From the NCBI GenBank assembly GCA_020635655.1, contig JACJZI010000004.1:1-64000 (forward strand): a stretch of DNA of 64,000 nucleotides, in the 5' to 3' direction. The notes beneath the pieces were generated by a model, which searched no databases, was not told the DNA's origin, and saw nothing but the letters and a program-made list of their open reading frames with translations. Made by a program: the position numbers and the translations under genes. The stretch is from Flavobacteriales bacterium. Lineage in GTDB: Bacteria > Bacteroidota > Bacteroidia > Flavobacteriales_F > PHOS-HE28. Positions 35,650 through 43,135 of this stretch are shown piece by piece; within the stretch, counting starts at the first letter, position 1; every line of letters starts with the position of its first letter.

Positions 35650-35967
35650 ACTCCCTATGGCATTGCGGAGCGCGTCCTGGAGCGGCCGGTGCGGTACACG
35701 GTCATCCGCTTCTGGCTGTTCCGGCTCATGGCGCTCATCGACCCGAAGGCGAAGGAGCTCCTGGAGTTGCTGCCGCGTTACGGTTTGACAAGGTCTTCGT
35801 ATCGGACAAGTTCAAGCGGCGCTTCCCGGCATTCCGCATCACCACCTACCCCGAAGGCGCGGGCCTGATCCTGCGCAACGAACACCCATAGCGCCTATCA
35901 CCGGCCAGAGCCCTTCAGCTCGAAAGAAATGGCCGAGGTGCTGATGGCGCGGATGGGGAAGGGGTGA
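35650..35967 (+). pseudogene. 3' remnant of an NmrA/SDR-type NAD(P)-binding protein gene
   Basis: Three pieces of the C-terminal part of one protein lie in two frames: AERVLERPVRYTVIRFWLFR with LMALIDPKAKELLELLPRY (about 35659-35775), FDKVFVSDKFKRRFPAFRIT through LILRNEHP (about 35790-35890) in another frame, and YHRPEPFSSKEMAEVLMARM (about 35896-35967) back in the first. The run FDSsKFxxxFP / TTYPEG is what one sees near the C-terminus of atypical SDR proteins. The Rossmann half is missing upstream, so the gene is both truncated and frameshifted. Family call is from pattern memory. Confidence 0.5.
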
Positions 35968-35970
35968 GGA

Positions 35971-36073
35971 GGTTTGGGCGTGCCCCTCGCAAAGCCTCGG
36001 GTCGGGCCAACGCTTCAAGTCCTCGGCTGGATTACCAGCCTCCGGGCTTTCCGCTCATGTCCCTCACGCGAAA
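35971..36073. repeat. Left copy of long inverted repeat flanking the defence block
   Basis: Outer 37 bp (35971-36007, starting GGTTTGGGCGTGCCCCTCGC) are the exact reverse complement of 40804-40840. The inner part (36008-36073) aligns imperfectly with the inner part of the right copy: AGTCCTCG, GCCTC, TCCGGGCT and TCCCTCACGCG occur in the same order and spacing. It begins 3 bp after the stop codon of the pseudogene remnant. Confidence 0.75.
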
Positions 36074-36192
36074 TGCGGGGATGACCGGTCCGACACGTCG
36101 CAGGCGTGGAGGTTTGCCGAACGGGGAAGGTTGAAAAGCCGTGATGTTCATAAGCGCTGATGAGCGGAACACGAACGCCGGATGAGTGCGGC

Positions 36193-36200
36193 TACTTTTG
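36193..36200 (+). promoter_or_regulatory. -7 element before the methyltransferase gene
   Basis: TACTTTTG matches TAnnTTTG and would start transcription about 12 nt before the ATG at 36220. The -33 element is not recognisable. Leader sequence would be very short. Confidence 0.45.
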
Positions 36201-36219
36201 TGCAAGACGGAACTAAGAG

Positions 36220-37692
36220 ATGCAGTTGACGATACCAGAGCTGACCTATGTGCCGGAGGCTGAGGTCTTAGCAAAACCCGATGGCTACCGTGGGCTTTAT
36301 GCCTTCCACAAGTACTGGGGTAAGAAACCAGCAGAACCGATCAGGTATTTGATAGAGCACTTGACGCCAGAGGGCGGCTTGGTGGTTGATCCATTCATGG
36401 GTTCTGGCATTGCTGCAATCGAGGCGGTGAACGTTGGCCGACGTGTGGTTGGCATCGACATTAACCCTGCGGCGATCCGGATTACTAAGCTCTTGGTGTC
36501 ACCGCCACCGGCAAATGCGGTTGCGGACGCGCTTCGATTGGTGAAGCGTGAGGTTATGGATCGGATACAGGAGAGCTATGGCACGGCTGGAGGTGCATCG
36601 GCAACGCACTATCTCTGGGCAGATGGCCGAATGACGAAGGTGTGGCTTGCCGGCGCTCGTGGGAGAACCCGGATTGAAGCCGACCCAACAGATCACGACC
36701 TTGAACTCTTTGATCAGTTTGAGGGCTATGAACCACACGCGCTTCGGCAGCCGCGTTTCTTCAACAACCCGCGCATCAATTCTTCGGCGACGCTGTCGCT
36801 TCATGATCTATTCTCAGGACGCGCTCTTCGGAATATTGATCTGATCATGGATGCAATCACCGAATTGCCCGAAGCCTACCAAGAAGCCATGCGCTTATCC
36901 CTGACCGCCTCGATCGGGCAGATGAGCAAGATGGTGTTTGCTATTTCAGGAAGGGGGAAAATGACCGGTGCGGTAAGCGAGAAAGTCGAAGTTGGTTCTT
37001 GGGTGATTGGCTTTTGGCGGCCCGCGCAACACTTTGAAGTCAACGTGTGGAACTGCTTTGAGCGACGTGTGCTCAAGCTCGTGAAGGCATTGAACGGATT
37101 GACAGCAGGACGAGCTACCATCGCGATGGGCAATCTGGATGAGATAAATGCAGGACTCGTGGAGTGCTCGCTCGTTAACGGCAACACATTGGATCACCTG
37201 CCCGCGTTGAACGAAGGCGGTGTGGACCTCTTCATCACGGACCCGCCTCATAGCGATCGGATTCCCTACCTGGAGCTTTCGGAGCTGTGGAACATGGTGC
37301 TCGGGGAAACACCTGACTTCGCATCCGAGATTGTGGTCTCCAACGCCAAGGATCGGGAAAAGAGTGAGCGGGCGTACAACGCTGACATGTCTCGCTTCCT
37401 GGAGATTGCCACAACAAAGCTTAGCGAGCATGGTTCGTTGGTGTTGTTCTTCAACGCGCGAAGCGCTTCGAGTTGGGAGTTCTTTGATGGGTTTAGGGCG
37501 AAGGCGAGCGATGCAGGCATGAACTTCCAAGGGTGTTTCCCGTTGGTCTATTCAGCGGGGTCAGTTGTTCAGGACAGCCGTGAGGGCGCCTTGAAAACAG
37601 ACTATGGTTTGGTGTTCTCCCGTGCCCATGAAGCAGGTGATCGGCTCACTCAGATTCCTGGCTGGATGTCGGACCTACCTGCACGAGACTGA
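36220..37692 (+). CDS. DNA methyltransferase (gamma-like motif order, DPPH)
   Basis: A 490-aa SAM-dependent DNA methyltransferase, probably acting on an amino group of adenine or cytosine. Residues 27-37 (YAFHKYWGKKP) resemble motif X, VDPFMGSG at 56-63 is the SAM-binding motif I, and DPPHSDRIPYLEL from 341 is the catalytic motif IV, with the usual Y replaced by H. About 270 residues separate motifs I and IV, so a target-recognition region probably lies between them. The order differs from beta-class enzymes. Composition is visibly more A+T-rich than the surroundings. It overlaps the nuclease gene by one base (TGATG). It is likely the modification half of a restriction pair; target site unknown. 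Confidence 0.8.
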   Translation: MQLTIPELTYVPEAEVLAKPDGYRGLYAFHKYWGKKPAEPIRYLIEHLTPEGGLVVDPFMGSGIAAIEAVNVGRRVVGIDINPAAIRITKLLVSPPPANAVADALRLVKREVMDRIQESYGTAGGASATHYLWADGRMTKVWLAGARGRTRIEADPTDHDLELFDQFEGYEPHALRQPRFFNNPRINSSATLSLHDLFSGRALRNIDLIMDAITELPEAYQEAMRLSLTASIGQMSKMVFAISGRGKMTGAVSEKVEVGSWVIGFWRPAQHFEVNVWNCFERRVLKLVKALNGLTAGRATIAMGNLDEINAGLVECSLVNGNTLDHLPALNEGGVDLFITDPPHSDRIPYLELSELWNMVLGETPDFASEIVVSNAKDREKSERAYNADMSRFLEIATTKLSEHGSLVLFFNARSASSWEFFDGFRAKASDAGMNFQGCFPLVYSAGSVVQDSREGALKTDYGLVFSRAHEAGDRLTQIPGWMSDLPARD

Positions 37693-38786
37693 TGCCGTTG
37701 ACTTTCGCCCAAGCCGATAGGCTGTTTCGAGATAACCGCATCAATGAACTCTCAGAAAGTCCTGAGGGCCTGCGGTTCTTGAAGCTGCGGTCGTTGAGCA
37801 GACGTGAGCATCTGGAACGGTTGTTCGATGAACTGCGAGGACAGCGTCCGCGGGTTGGAGCGCGCCAACTGTTTGAGGCTGCTTATGACGCTGATATCAC
37901 CGTCGAAGAAGCCGAGAGCGTCATACGGCGCGTGTATGGCGAAGAGCGTGCGATGCGGCTTGCGAATGAAACGGAACTGCTGAACCAGTTGTATCGTGTT
38001 CAGGAGTTCAATTGGGGAGGTCTGTTCCAGAACAACTTGGAGCAGACCATTGTCGACAACTACGTAAAGCAGATCAAGGATTACGAAGCACTCTGCCGAT
38101 CCATCGACAACGAGTTGCTCGTGAGCATGCGCGGTTATGTGATCTGCTCTTGGTACAATCACTGGACGTCCATCATCATCGAGGATATTTTCAAGGATCA
38201 TGCGCGAGTGCTGCCTGCTGTTGGATTGGTCAAGAAAATAGACTTCTTCGTTCAAGACGTTCCCTTCGACCTGAAGGTCACTTATCTACCTGAAGGGTTC
38301 CTTGCCGACAAGCGTAGGGCGGACGGGCTTCGACCGGAAGCCACTTTGCTGAAGGCTGCCGCACGCGCGCATCAAATCCCAATTAATACAGACCTCCCTG
38401 CTTCCGCCATGTTGCAGGACCTTTGGAACAAGGTAGTCGACCATCCAACAACTGAATGTCGCCAGTTGATTAGCGACTTGCGTGCCTATCGGAGCGGTAT
38501 CGTAGATGGGTTCGCAACCGACCCGGAGGAACTTATCCGCTGGTTATATGAGAACCAAGGTGAGCGACGTTTCGATGCCTCCAATCGGCTCTTTCTCGTG
38601 CTCGTGGACGAACGGAACTATTTCGACTCTTGGAAGCTGAAGCGCGCCAAACCGCTTATGGAAGCGCGTATCCACCAGCACCTAGATGGCTACGGCGCGC
38701 AACCGGGCAGGCAGATTGACTTCAATTGGCAGGGAGAGCGTTACTCGACCGTTTCAGATGTGTTGGTCGTGAGGCAGACAGTCTGA
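37692..38786 (+). CDS. Putative PD-(D/E)XK restriction endonuclease
   Basis: A 364-aa protein with no close family that I can name. In the middle, IIIEDIF (E164), KKIDFF (D184) and FDLKVTYL (D193-x-K195) are spaced like the active site of PD-(D/E)XK nucleases. The N-terminal about 100 residues are helical and could recognise DNA. It follows the methyltransferase in a one-base stop/start overlap, the usual arrangement for a type II restriction partner. Calling it a nuclease is inference from three residues plus context. Confidence 0.6.
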   Translation: MPLTFAQADRLFRDNRINELSESPEGLRFLKLRSLSRREHLERLFDELRGQRPRVGARQLFEAAYDADITVEEAESVIRRVYGEERAMRLANETELLNQLYRVQEFNWGGLFQNNLEQTIVDNYVKQIKDYEALCRSIDNELLVSMRGYVICSWYNHWTSIIIEDIFKDHARVLPAVGLVKKIDFFVQDVPFDLKVTYLPEGFLADKRRADGLRPEATLLKAAARAHQIPINTDLPASAMLQDLWNKVVDHPTTECRQLISDLRAYRSGIVDGFATDPEELIRWLYENQGERRFDASNRLFLVLVDERNYFDSWKLKRAKPLMEARIHQHLDGYGAQPGRQIDFNWQGERYSTVSDVLVVRQTV

Positions 38787-38871
38787 CTTCACAGGACTTG
38801 GTGATAGCCCCCTTTGCGGGCTCGAATTTGCGTAGTGCCTCGCGAATGTGTCCATGATAGAGGCGCTCAAT

Positions 38872-39687
38872 TTACCTCAACTTGATGCAGCCACTTGAAA
38901 CCAAAATAGCGGCGATGCAAGTCACAGCGTGAAGAACAAACAACGCGGTTGGAACCCAAATCTCCCGCGAGGTAAAAGACCTGTAGATCTTTGGGTCCTT
39001 GCCCTGACCCAACGCCTCCCATTCAGCAGCGTAGATCGCTGCTTTTAAGTGCTTCTCGATTGTGTTGATGACCTTGAACTTACCTCGATTGAGTTGCCCG
39101 AACGACGTGATCAAGCTCCTCCAAGCTCCGCAAAGCACGATCCCAGCTACTGCTAATACCGCGATTCCGAGCGCACCTAACTTCTGGTCGGCCGAGTTCT
39201 GAACAATGAGTCCTGAAGCGGTTAGCAGTGCTCCATTCATTGTTAAGAAGAAGGTATTCATCGATAGGCGTCGACTCACAAGCCCTTCTGAACTCTGAAC
39301 CATGATCTTGTACAGTTCAAAGGCCTGCTGTGCCTCTGCTGCTTCTCTTGGGGGACCAGATGGGAACAAGACATCGGCAAATTCCGGACGCGACGGATCC
39401 GGGTTCCCTAGCGCTTCTGCGGCTTGGCGAACAGCAACGACGAATACCTCATCCTCTGCTTTGACCGAATGAGGGAGCTCTTCATACTTAACTAAGGAGA
39501 CATGTTCGCCATCTCTACTAGCCGTCCAGGCCGACCAGACGTCGTGAATATCGCTTCGAGTAACGCTGCGACCTTTTACGCGGAGGAGCACCGCATATAG
39601 CCGAAACAACTCGGCAGTATTACCCGCGGGCATTCTATCCTTCGGGACACGTGCCCGAATTGCTGCAGCGATGTCATCAAGGTACAT
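38872..39687 (-). CDS. DUF7701-like plus RipA/8xMP-like membrane protein
   Basis: A 271-aa protein. Residues 1-95 (YLDDIAAAIRARVPKD, LFRLYAVLLRVKG, DIHDVWSAWTASRDGEH, KAEDEVFVVAVR) look like the DUF7701 domain of actinobacterial and phage proteins. From 138 on, RRLSMNTFFLTMNGALLTAS and WRSLITSFGQLNRGKFKVIN follow the pattern of RipA/8xMP-type octameric membrane proteins, with membrane segments at about 145-163, 170-188 and 243-266. It is the last gene of an operon behind two TIR genes (6-bp gap). The context suggests a membrane-damaging effector or its regulator. Both domain names are from memory and need a profile search. Confidence 0.6.
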   Translation of the reverse strand: MYLDDIAAAIRARVPKDRMPAGNTAELFRLYAVLLRVKGRSVTRSDIHDVWSAWTASRDGEHVSLVKYEELPHSVKAEDEVFVVAVRQAAEALGNPDPSRPEFADVLFPSGPPREAAEAQQAFELYKIMVQSSEGLVSRRLSMNTFFLTMNGALLTASGLIVQNSADQKLGALGIAVLAVAGIVLCGAWRSLITSFGQLNRGKFKVINTIEKHLKAAIYAAEWEALGQGKDPKIYRSFTSREIWVPTALFVLHAVTCIAAILVSSGCIKLR

Positions 39688-39693
39688 GGCGAT

Positions 39694-40077
39694 TCAAGTC
39701 CACGTCTTCAGCCAGTCGGCAATCTGCTTGAACTCCCAGCGAATGACATTCTTGTTGGGCAGGCCAGCTGGAATCGTGTGTGTCTTGTCCGTGTTGATTT
39801 GGATGCCGAACATGTAATGCCCTTGGCGGCTTGTTTCGGCGATTTCCCAAAGCACTGCTTCAGAGAGATAGGTTGTCGCGCCAACTAGGACGATGGTGCC
39901 TTTCGTGAGAGCGATTCGCTTCGTGCACTCGGTCTTCCACTTTGAGTCAAAGGGATCTTGCACTGAATAGTCCGAGAACTCAATGTCGTTCCTCTCATCC
40001 TTGGCGTGTTGCACGAGAAAGTCCCGTGCCCATCTGTCCTCCATCTCGAAGCTTATGAAAGCTCTTGGCTTAGCCAT
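39694..40077 (-). CDS. ThsB-like TIR-domain protein (MTH538 type), soluble
   Basis: A 127-aa single TIR-like domain of the MTH538/ThsB family (DUF1863). The first strand is RAFISFEMEDRWARDFLVQ, the second DIEFSDYSVQDPF. The third strand GTIVLVGATTYL leads to the segment VLWEIAETSRQG, whose E78 sits where TIR NADases have the catalytic glutamate. ThsB proteins make NAD-derived second messengers on phage infection. It lies 6 bp before the membrane-protein gene and 59 bp after the first TIR gene, all in one direction. No SIR2/ThsA or macro-domain effector is nearby. Confidence 0.8.
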   Translation of the reverse strand: MAKPRAFISFEMEDRWARDFLVQHAKDERNDIEFSDYSVQDPFDSKWKTECTKRIALTKGTIVLVGATTYLSEAVLWEIAETSRQGHYMFGIQINTDKTHTIPAGLPNKNVIRWEFKQIADWLKTWT

Positions 40078-40136
40078 GCTCTTGGCCTAATTGGTTAACG
40101 TGCAAATTGTATCGGCGCGGTTCCTTCAGCGCTCCT

Positions 40137-40604
40137 CTAGAAGCGGTTTATCCGGTCTTCTAGGTTGTCCCATGACCATTCAATCACCTTGCTTTTGCCA
40201 AGCTCTGGCAGCTTCGCGGCCTTGTTCTTCTTCTGAATGTGCATGGCTACGACTGGTATGCCTTCCTCTTTGGCACATTTAATCTCCCACCGCGCCCCAT
40301 GCGCTCTCCAAGTGTTCTTGCTCAAGAGAACAATGACACCATCGCACTTCCGAATTTTCTTCCGGCACTTTTCCTTCCACACGGCATTGTCCCATGGTTC
40401 CTTAACCGACATGTCTATGAACGAGAATGGCGATCGCTCGTTATCGGCTTGCTGAACAAGAAAATCACGGTATCGTTCATCCTCGATTGCGAAGCTTATG
40501 AAGATGCGTCGCTCTCGATCCTCGTCATTGGTCTCATCCTCATCGTCCGAGAATGCCTTTACCAAGAGCGTGACGATTCCAATGCCAACTAGTACTGGCC
40601 ACAT
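40137..40604 (-). CDS. Membrane-anchored ThsB-like TIR-domain protein
   Basis: A 155-aa protein: a short N-terminal membrane helix (MWPVLVGIGIVTLLVKAF), a very acidic linker (SDDEDETNDEDRE), then an MTH538/ThsB-type TIR domain (RRIFISFAIEDERYRDFLVQ, IDMSVKEPWDN, GVIVLLSKNTWRAHGARWEI). E107 corresponds to the catalytic glutamate. The sequence is clearly related to the neighbouring TIR gene but is tethered to the membrane. It is the first gene of the operon. A TACTTTTC box about 65 nt upstream on the minus strand is a weak promoter candidate. Confidence 0.8.
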   Translation of the reverse strand: MWPVLVGIGIVTLLVKAFSDDEDETNDEDRERRIFISFAIEDERYRDFLVQQADNERSPFSFIDMSVKEPWDNAVWKEKCRKKIRKCDGVIVLLSKNTWRAHGARWEIKCAKEEGIPVVAMHIQKKNKAAKLPELGKSKVIEWSWDNLEDRINRF

Positions 40605-40734
40605 TTGTTGCGGGTGATGTTGACTTTTATGCTTGACGGAATACCTGTCATCGGGTCAGCGGAAAAGTAGAACTCGCCCTATCCTATTCCAAGGGATTGT
40701 TTTCCACAGCGCTGATCGGCCAGCGGCTTCCGCG

Positions 40735-40840
40735 ACTTTCCGCGTGAGGGATAGAAGCAAGTAGCCCGGAGCGAGGCTTTGCGAGCGAGGACTACTGCGG
40801 ATAGCCCGACCCGAGGCTTTGCGAGGGGCACGCCCAAACC
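40735..40840. repeat. Right copy of long inverted repeat flanking the defence block
   Basis: The outer 37 bp (40804-40840) are the exact reverse complement of 35971-36007, and the inner part matches the left copy imperfectly over another 65 bp. Two related sub-units with GAGGCTTTGCGAG are visible (about 40773 and 40812). It starts 2 bp after the stop codon of the carboxyltransferase gene, read on the minus strand. The 130 bp between it and the TIR operon contain no gene that I can support. Confidence 0.75.
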
Positions 40841-40842
40841 AC

Positions 40843-42483
40843 CTACGTCTGCAAGACCCCCATGTTGAACTCCCGTGTGGCCGGTGCTTGCTGCGCCGCT
40901 TCGATGCCCATGCTGATCCAGGTGCGCGTATCCAGCGGATCGATGATCGCATCCAGCCACAGCCGTGCCGCCGCGTAATAGGGGCTCATGCTTTCCTCGT
41001 ACTTGCTGCGGATCTTGCCGAGGATCTCCTCTTCGCGCTCCTTGGTGATGGCTTCGCCGCGGCCTTTGAGGGCGGCCACTTCGATCTGCAGCAACACTTT
41101 CGCGGCCTGGTCGCCGCCCATGACGGCCACCTGGGCGCTGGGCCAGCCCACGATGAGGCGCGGGTCGTAGGCCTTGCCGCACATGGCATAGTTGCCGGCG
41201 CCGTAGCTGTTGCCCACGATCACGGTGAACTTGGGCACCACACTGTTGCTTACGGCGTTCACCAGTTTCGCGCCGTCCTTGATGATGCCGCCGTGCTCGC
41301 TGCGGCTGCCCACCATGAAGCCGGTGACGTCCTGCAGGAAGACCAGCGGGATGTTCTTCTGGTTGCAGTTGGCGATGAAGCGCGTGGCCTTGTCGGCGCT
41401 GTCGCTGTAGATGACGCCGCCGAACTGCATCTCGCCGCGCTTGCTCTTCACCACTTTGCGCTGGTTGGCCACGATGCCCACGGCCCAGCCATCGATGCGC
41501 GCATACGCCGTGATAATGCTCTGGCCAAAACCTTCCTTGTATTCGGTCCACTCGCTGCCGTCGACCAGTCGCGCGATCACCTCGCGCATGTCGTAGGGCT
41601 TGGCGCGCTCGGTGGGGATGATGCCGTAGAGCTCCTTCGGATCGCTCTTGGGCGCGGCGGGTTCCTTTCGCGAAAAGCCCGCGTCCTTCGGCTTGCCGAG
41701 CTTGTCCACGATGGCGCGGATCTTCTTCAAACAATCCGCATCGTCCTTGCACTTGTAGTCGGTGACGCCGCTGATCTCGCTGTGCGTGGTGGCGCCGCCG
41801 AGGGTCTCGTTGTCGATGTCCTCACCGATGGCGGCCTTCACCAGGTAGCTGCCGGCGAGGAAGATGCTGCCGGTCTTCTCCACGATGAGGGCCTCGTCGC
41901 TCATGATGGGCAGGTAGGCGCCGCCGGCCACGCAGCTGCCCATGACGGCGGCGATCTGGGTGATGCCCATGCTGCTCATCACGGCGTTGTTGCGGAAGAT
42001 CCTGCCGAAGTGCTCCTTGTCGGGGAAGATCTCGTCCTGCATGGGCAGGTACACGCCGGCGCTATCCACGAGGTAGATGATGGGCAGGCGGTTCTCGATG
42101 GCGATCTCCTGCGCGCGCAGGTTCTTCTTGCCCGTCATGGGGAACCAGGCGCCGGCCTTCACGGTGGCGTCGTTGGCCACTACGATGCACTGGCGTTTGC
42201 TCACGTAGCCGATGACGACCACCACGCCCGCACTTGGGGCACCGCCGTGTTCCTTGTACATGCCGTCCGCGGCGAAGGCACCGATCTCGATGCGCGGGCT
42301 CTTGGGGTCGAGCAGGGCGTCGATGCGCTCGCGGGCGGTCAATTTGCCCTTGGCCTTGTGGCTGGCGATGCGCTTCTCGCCGCCGCCGAGGTACACCTTC
42401 TTCAGGCGCTTGTGCAACTCGGAGACGGCCAGCTTGTTGTGGTCCTCGTTCTTGGAGGCTTCCAGGTCGATCTTCTCTGCCAT
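40843..42483 (-). CDS. Acyl-CoA carboxylase carboxyltransferase (beta) subunit
   Basis: A 546-aa carboxyltransferase that moves CO2 from carboxybiotin to an acyl-CoA, most like methylcrotonyl-CoA or propionyl-CoA carboxylase beta subunits. Both crotonase-like halves are present: LTARERIDALLDPKS, GAWFPMTGKKNLRAQEIA, VMGSCVAGGAYLPIM with the first oxyanion glycines, then VVKSKRGEMQFGGVI, GFMVGSRSEHGGII, VGNSYGAGNYAMCG and GWPSAQVAVMGGDQAAKVL. The ATG at 42483 (MAEKIDLEASKNEDHN) is chosen; the upstream frame is repeat DNA. No biotin carboxylase or biotin-carrier subunit is within the window. By family it acts in branched-chain amino acid or odd-chain breakdown. Confidence 0.92.
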   Translation of the reverse strand: MAEKIDLEASKNEDHNKLAVSELHKRLKKVYLGGGEKRIASHKAKGKLTARERIDALLDPKSPRIEIGAFAADGMYKEHGGAPSAGVVVVIGYVSKRQCIVVANDATVKAGAWFPMTGKKNLRAQEIAIENRLPIIYLVDSAGVYLPMQDEIFPDKEHFGRIFRNNAVMSSMGITQIAAVMGSCVAGGAYLPIMSDEALIVEKTGSIFLAGSYLVKAAIGEDIDNETLGGATTHSEISGVTDYKCKDDADCLKKIRAIVDKLGKPKDAGFSRKEPAAPKSDPKELYGIIPTERAKPYDMREVIARLVDGSEWTEYKEGFGQSIITAYARIDGWAVGIVANQRKVVKSKRGEMQFGGVIYSDSADKATRFIANCNQKNIPLVFLQDVTGFMVGSRSEHGGIIKDGAKLVNAVSNSVVPKFTVIVGNSYGAGNYAMCGKAYDPRLIVGWPSAQVAVMGGDQAAKVLLQIEVAALKGRGEAITKEREEEILGKIRSKYEESMSPYYAAARLWLDAIIDPLDTRTWISMGIEAAQQAPATREFNMGVLQT

Positions 42484-42509
42484 CGGAGCCGAAAGTAGTC
42501 CGCGGAGGT

Positions 42510-42757
42510 GGCTCGCAGGCTGCCTTCCTATCCGCGGATGACACAGATGGCACAGATGAATGCGCTCGCAGGCTGCCTTCTTATCCACAGATGACACAGA
42601 TGGCACAGATGAATGGGGGTTCGCGGGCTCGTCTTGGGTTCGTCCACAGATGACGCAGATGACACAGATAAATGCATTTGCCAGCATGCCGGGCATTCCA
42701 TCTGCGTCATCTGTGACATCTGCGGACGATCTCTTCTTCCGTGGATATACTTGCTCC
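42510..42757. repeat. CACAGATG-type repeat array, left of the GxxExxY gene
   Basis: Three direct units of about 55 bp (GGCTCGCAGGCT-type start, then CACAGATGGCACAGATGAAT) at about 42510-42680, followed by one inverted unit (ATTCCATCTGCGTCATCTGT from about 42697) that ends just before the GxxExxY gene. Not a CRISPR: there are no constant repeats with unique spacers. Confidence 0.7.
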
Positions 42758-43135
42758 ATGGACGACCGCGACCCGCAAACACATGCCATCATCGGCGCGG
42801 CGATGGAGGTGCACACGGAGCTGGGTGCCGGTTTCCTGGAAAGCGTTTATCAGGAGGCGCTCTCGCTGGAGTTGAAGGATCGGGGCGTTCCGTTCGCCGC
42901 GGAGGTCGAACTACCTATCCACTACAAGGGCGAGCGCCTGGTGACCTTCTTTCGGGCGGACTTCATCTGCTACGGCGAAGTGGTCGTTGAATTGAAGGCC
43001 CTGAGGACGCTGAGCGGGGTGGAGGAGTCGCAGCTCCTGAACTACCTGAAGGCGACCGGTATCGAACGGGGCCTGCTGCTGAACTTCGGAAGTCCGCGGT
43101 TGGAGGTGAAGCGGATGGTGTTCACTGCGCGATAG
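42758..43135 (+). CDS. GxxExxY protein (PD-(D/E)XK-like)
   Basis: A 125-aa member of the GxxExxY family, a small group within the PD-(D/E)XK nuclease fold without a demonstrated function. The name-giving motif is G25-F-L-E28-S-V-Y31. The FRADFICYGEVVVELKA segment supplies the D...ExK-like residues. LNYLKATGIERGLLLNFGS is the usual C-terminal signature. The gene is complete and sits inside an array of short repeats, three units on each side plus one inverted unit right before the start codon. Confidence 0.92.
   Translation: MDDRDPQTHAIIGAAMEVHTELGAGFLESVYQEALSLELKDRGVPFAAEVELPIHYKGERLVTFFRADFICYGEVVVELKALRTLSGVEESQLLNYLKATGIERGLLLNFGSPRLEVKRMVFTAR

Noticed and set aside
40656..40842. Short minus-strand frame upstream of the TIR operon
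   Set aside because: Mostly repeat DNA, and the frame continues into the carboxyltransferase in the wrong frame.
35962..40850. Target-site duplication expected if the bracketed block were a transposon
   Set aside because: The bases just outside the two inverted repeats (GTGAGGA and ACCTACG) show no matching short repeat, and no transposase or integrase is inside.
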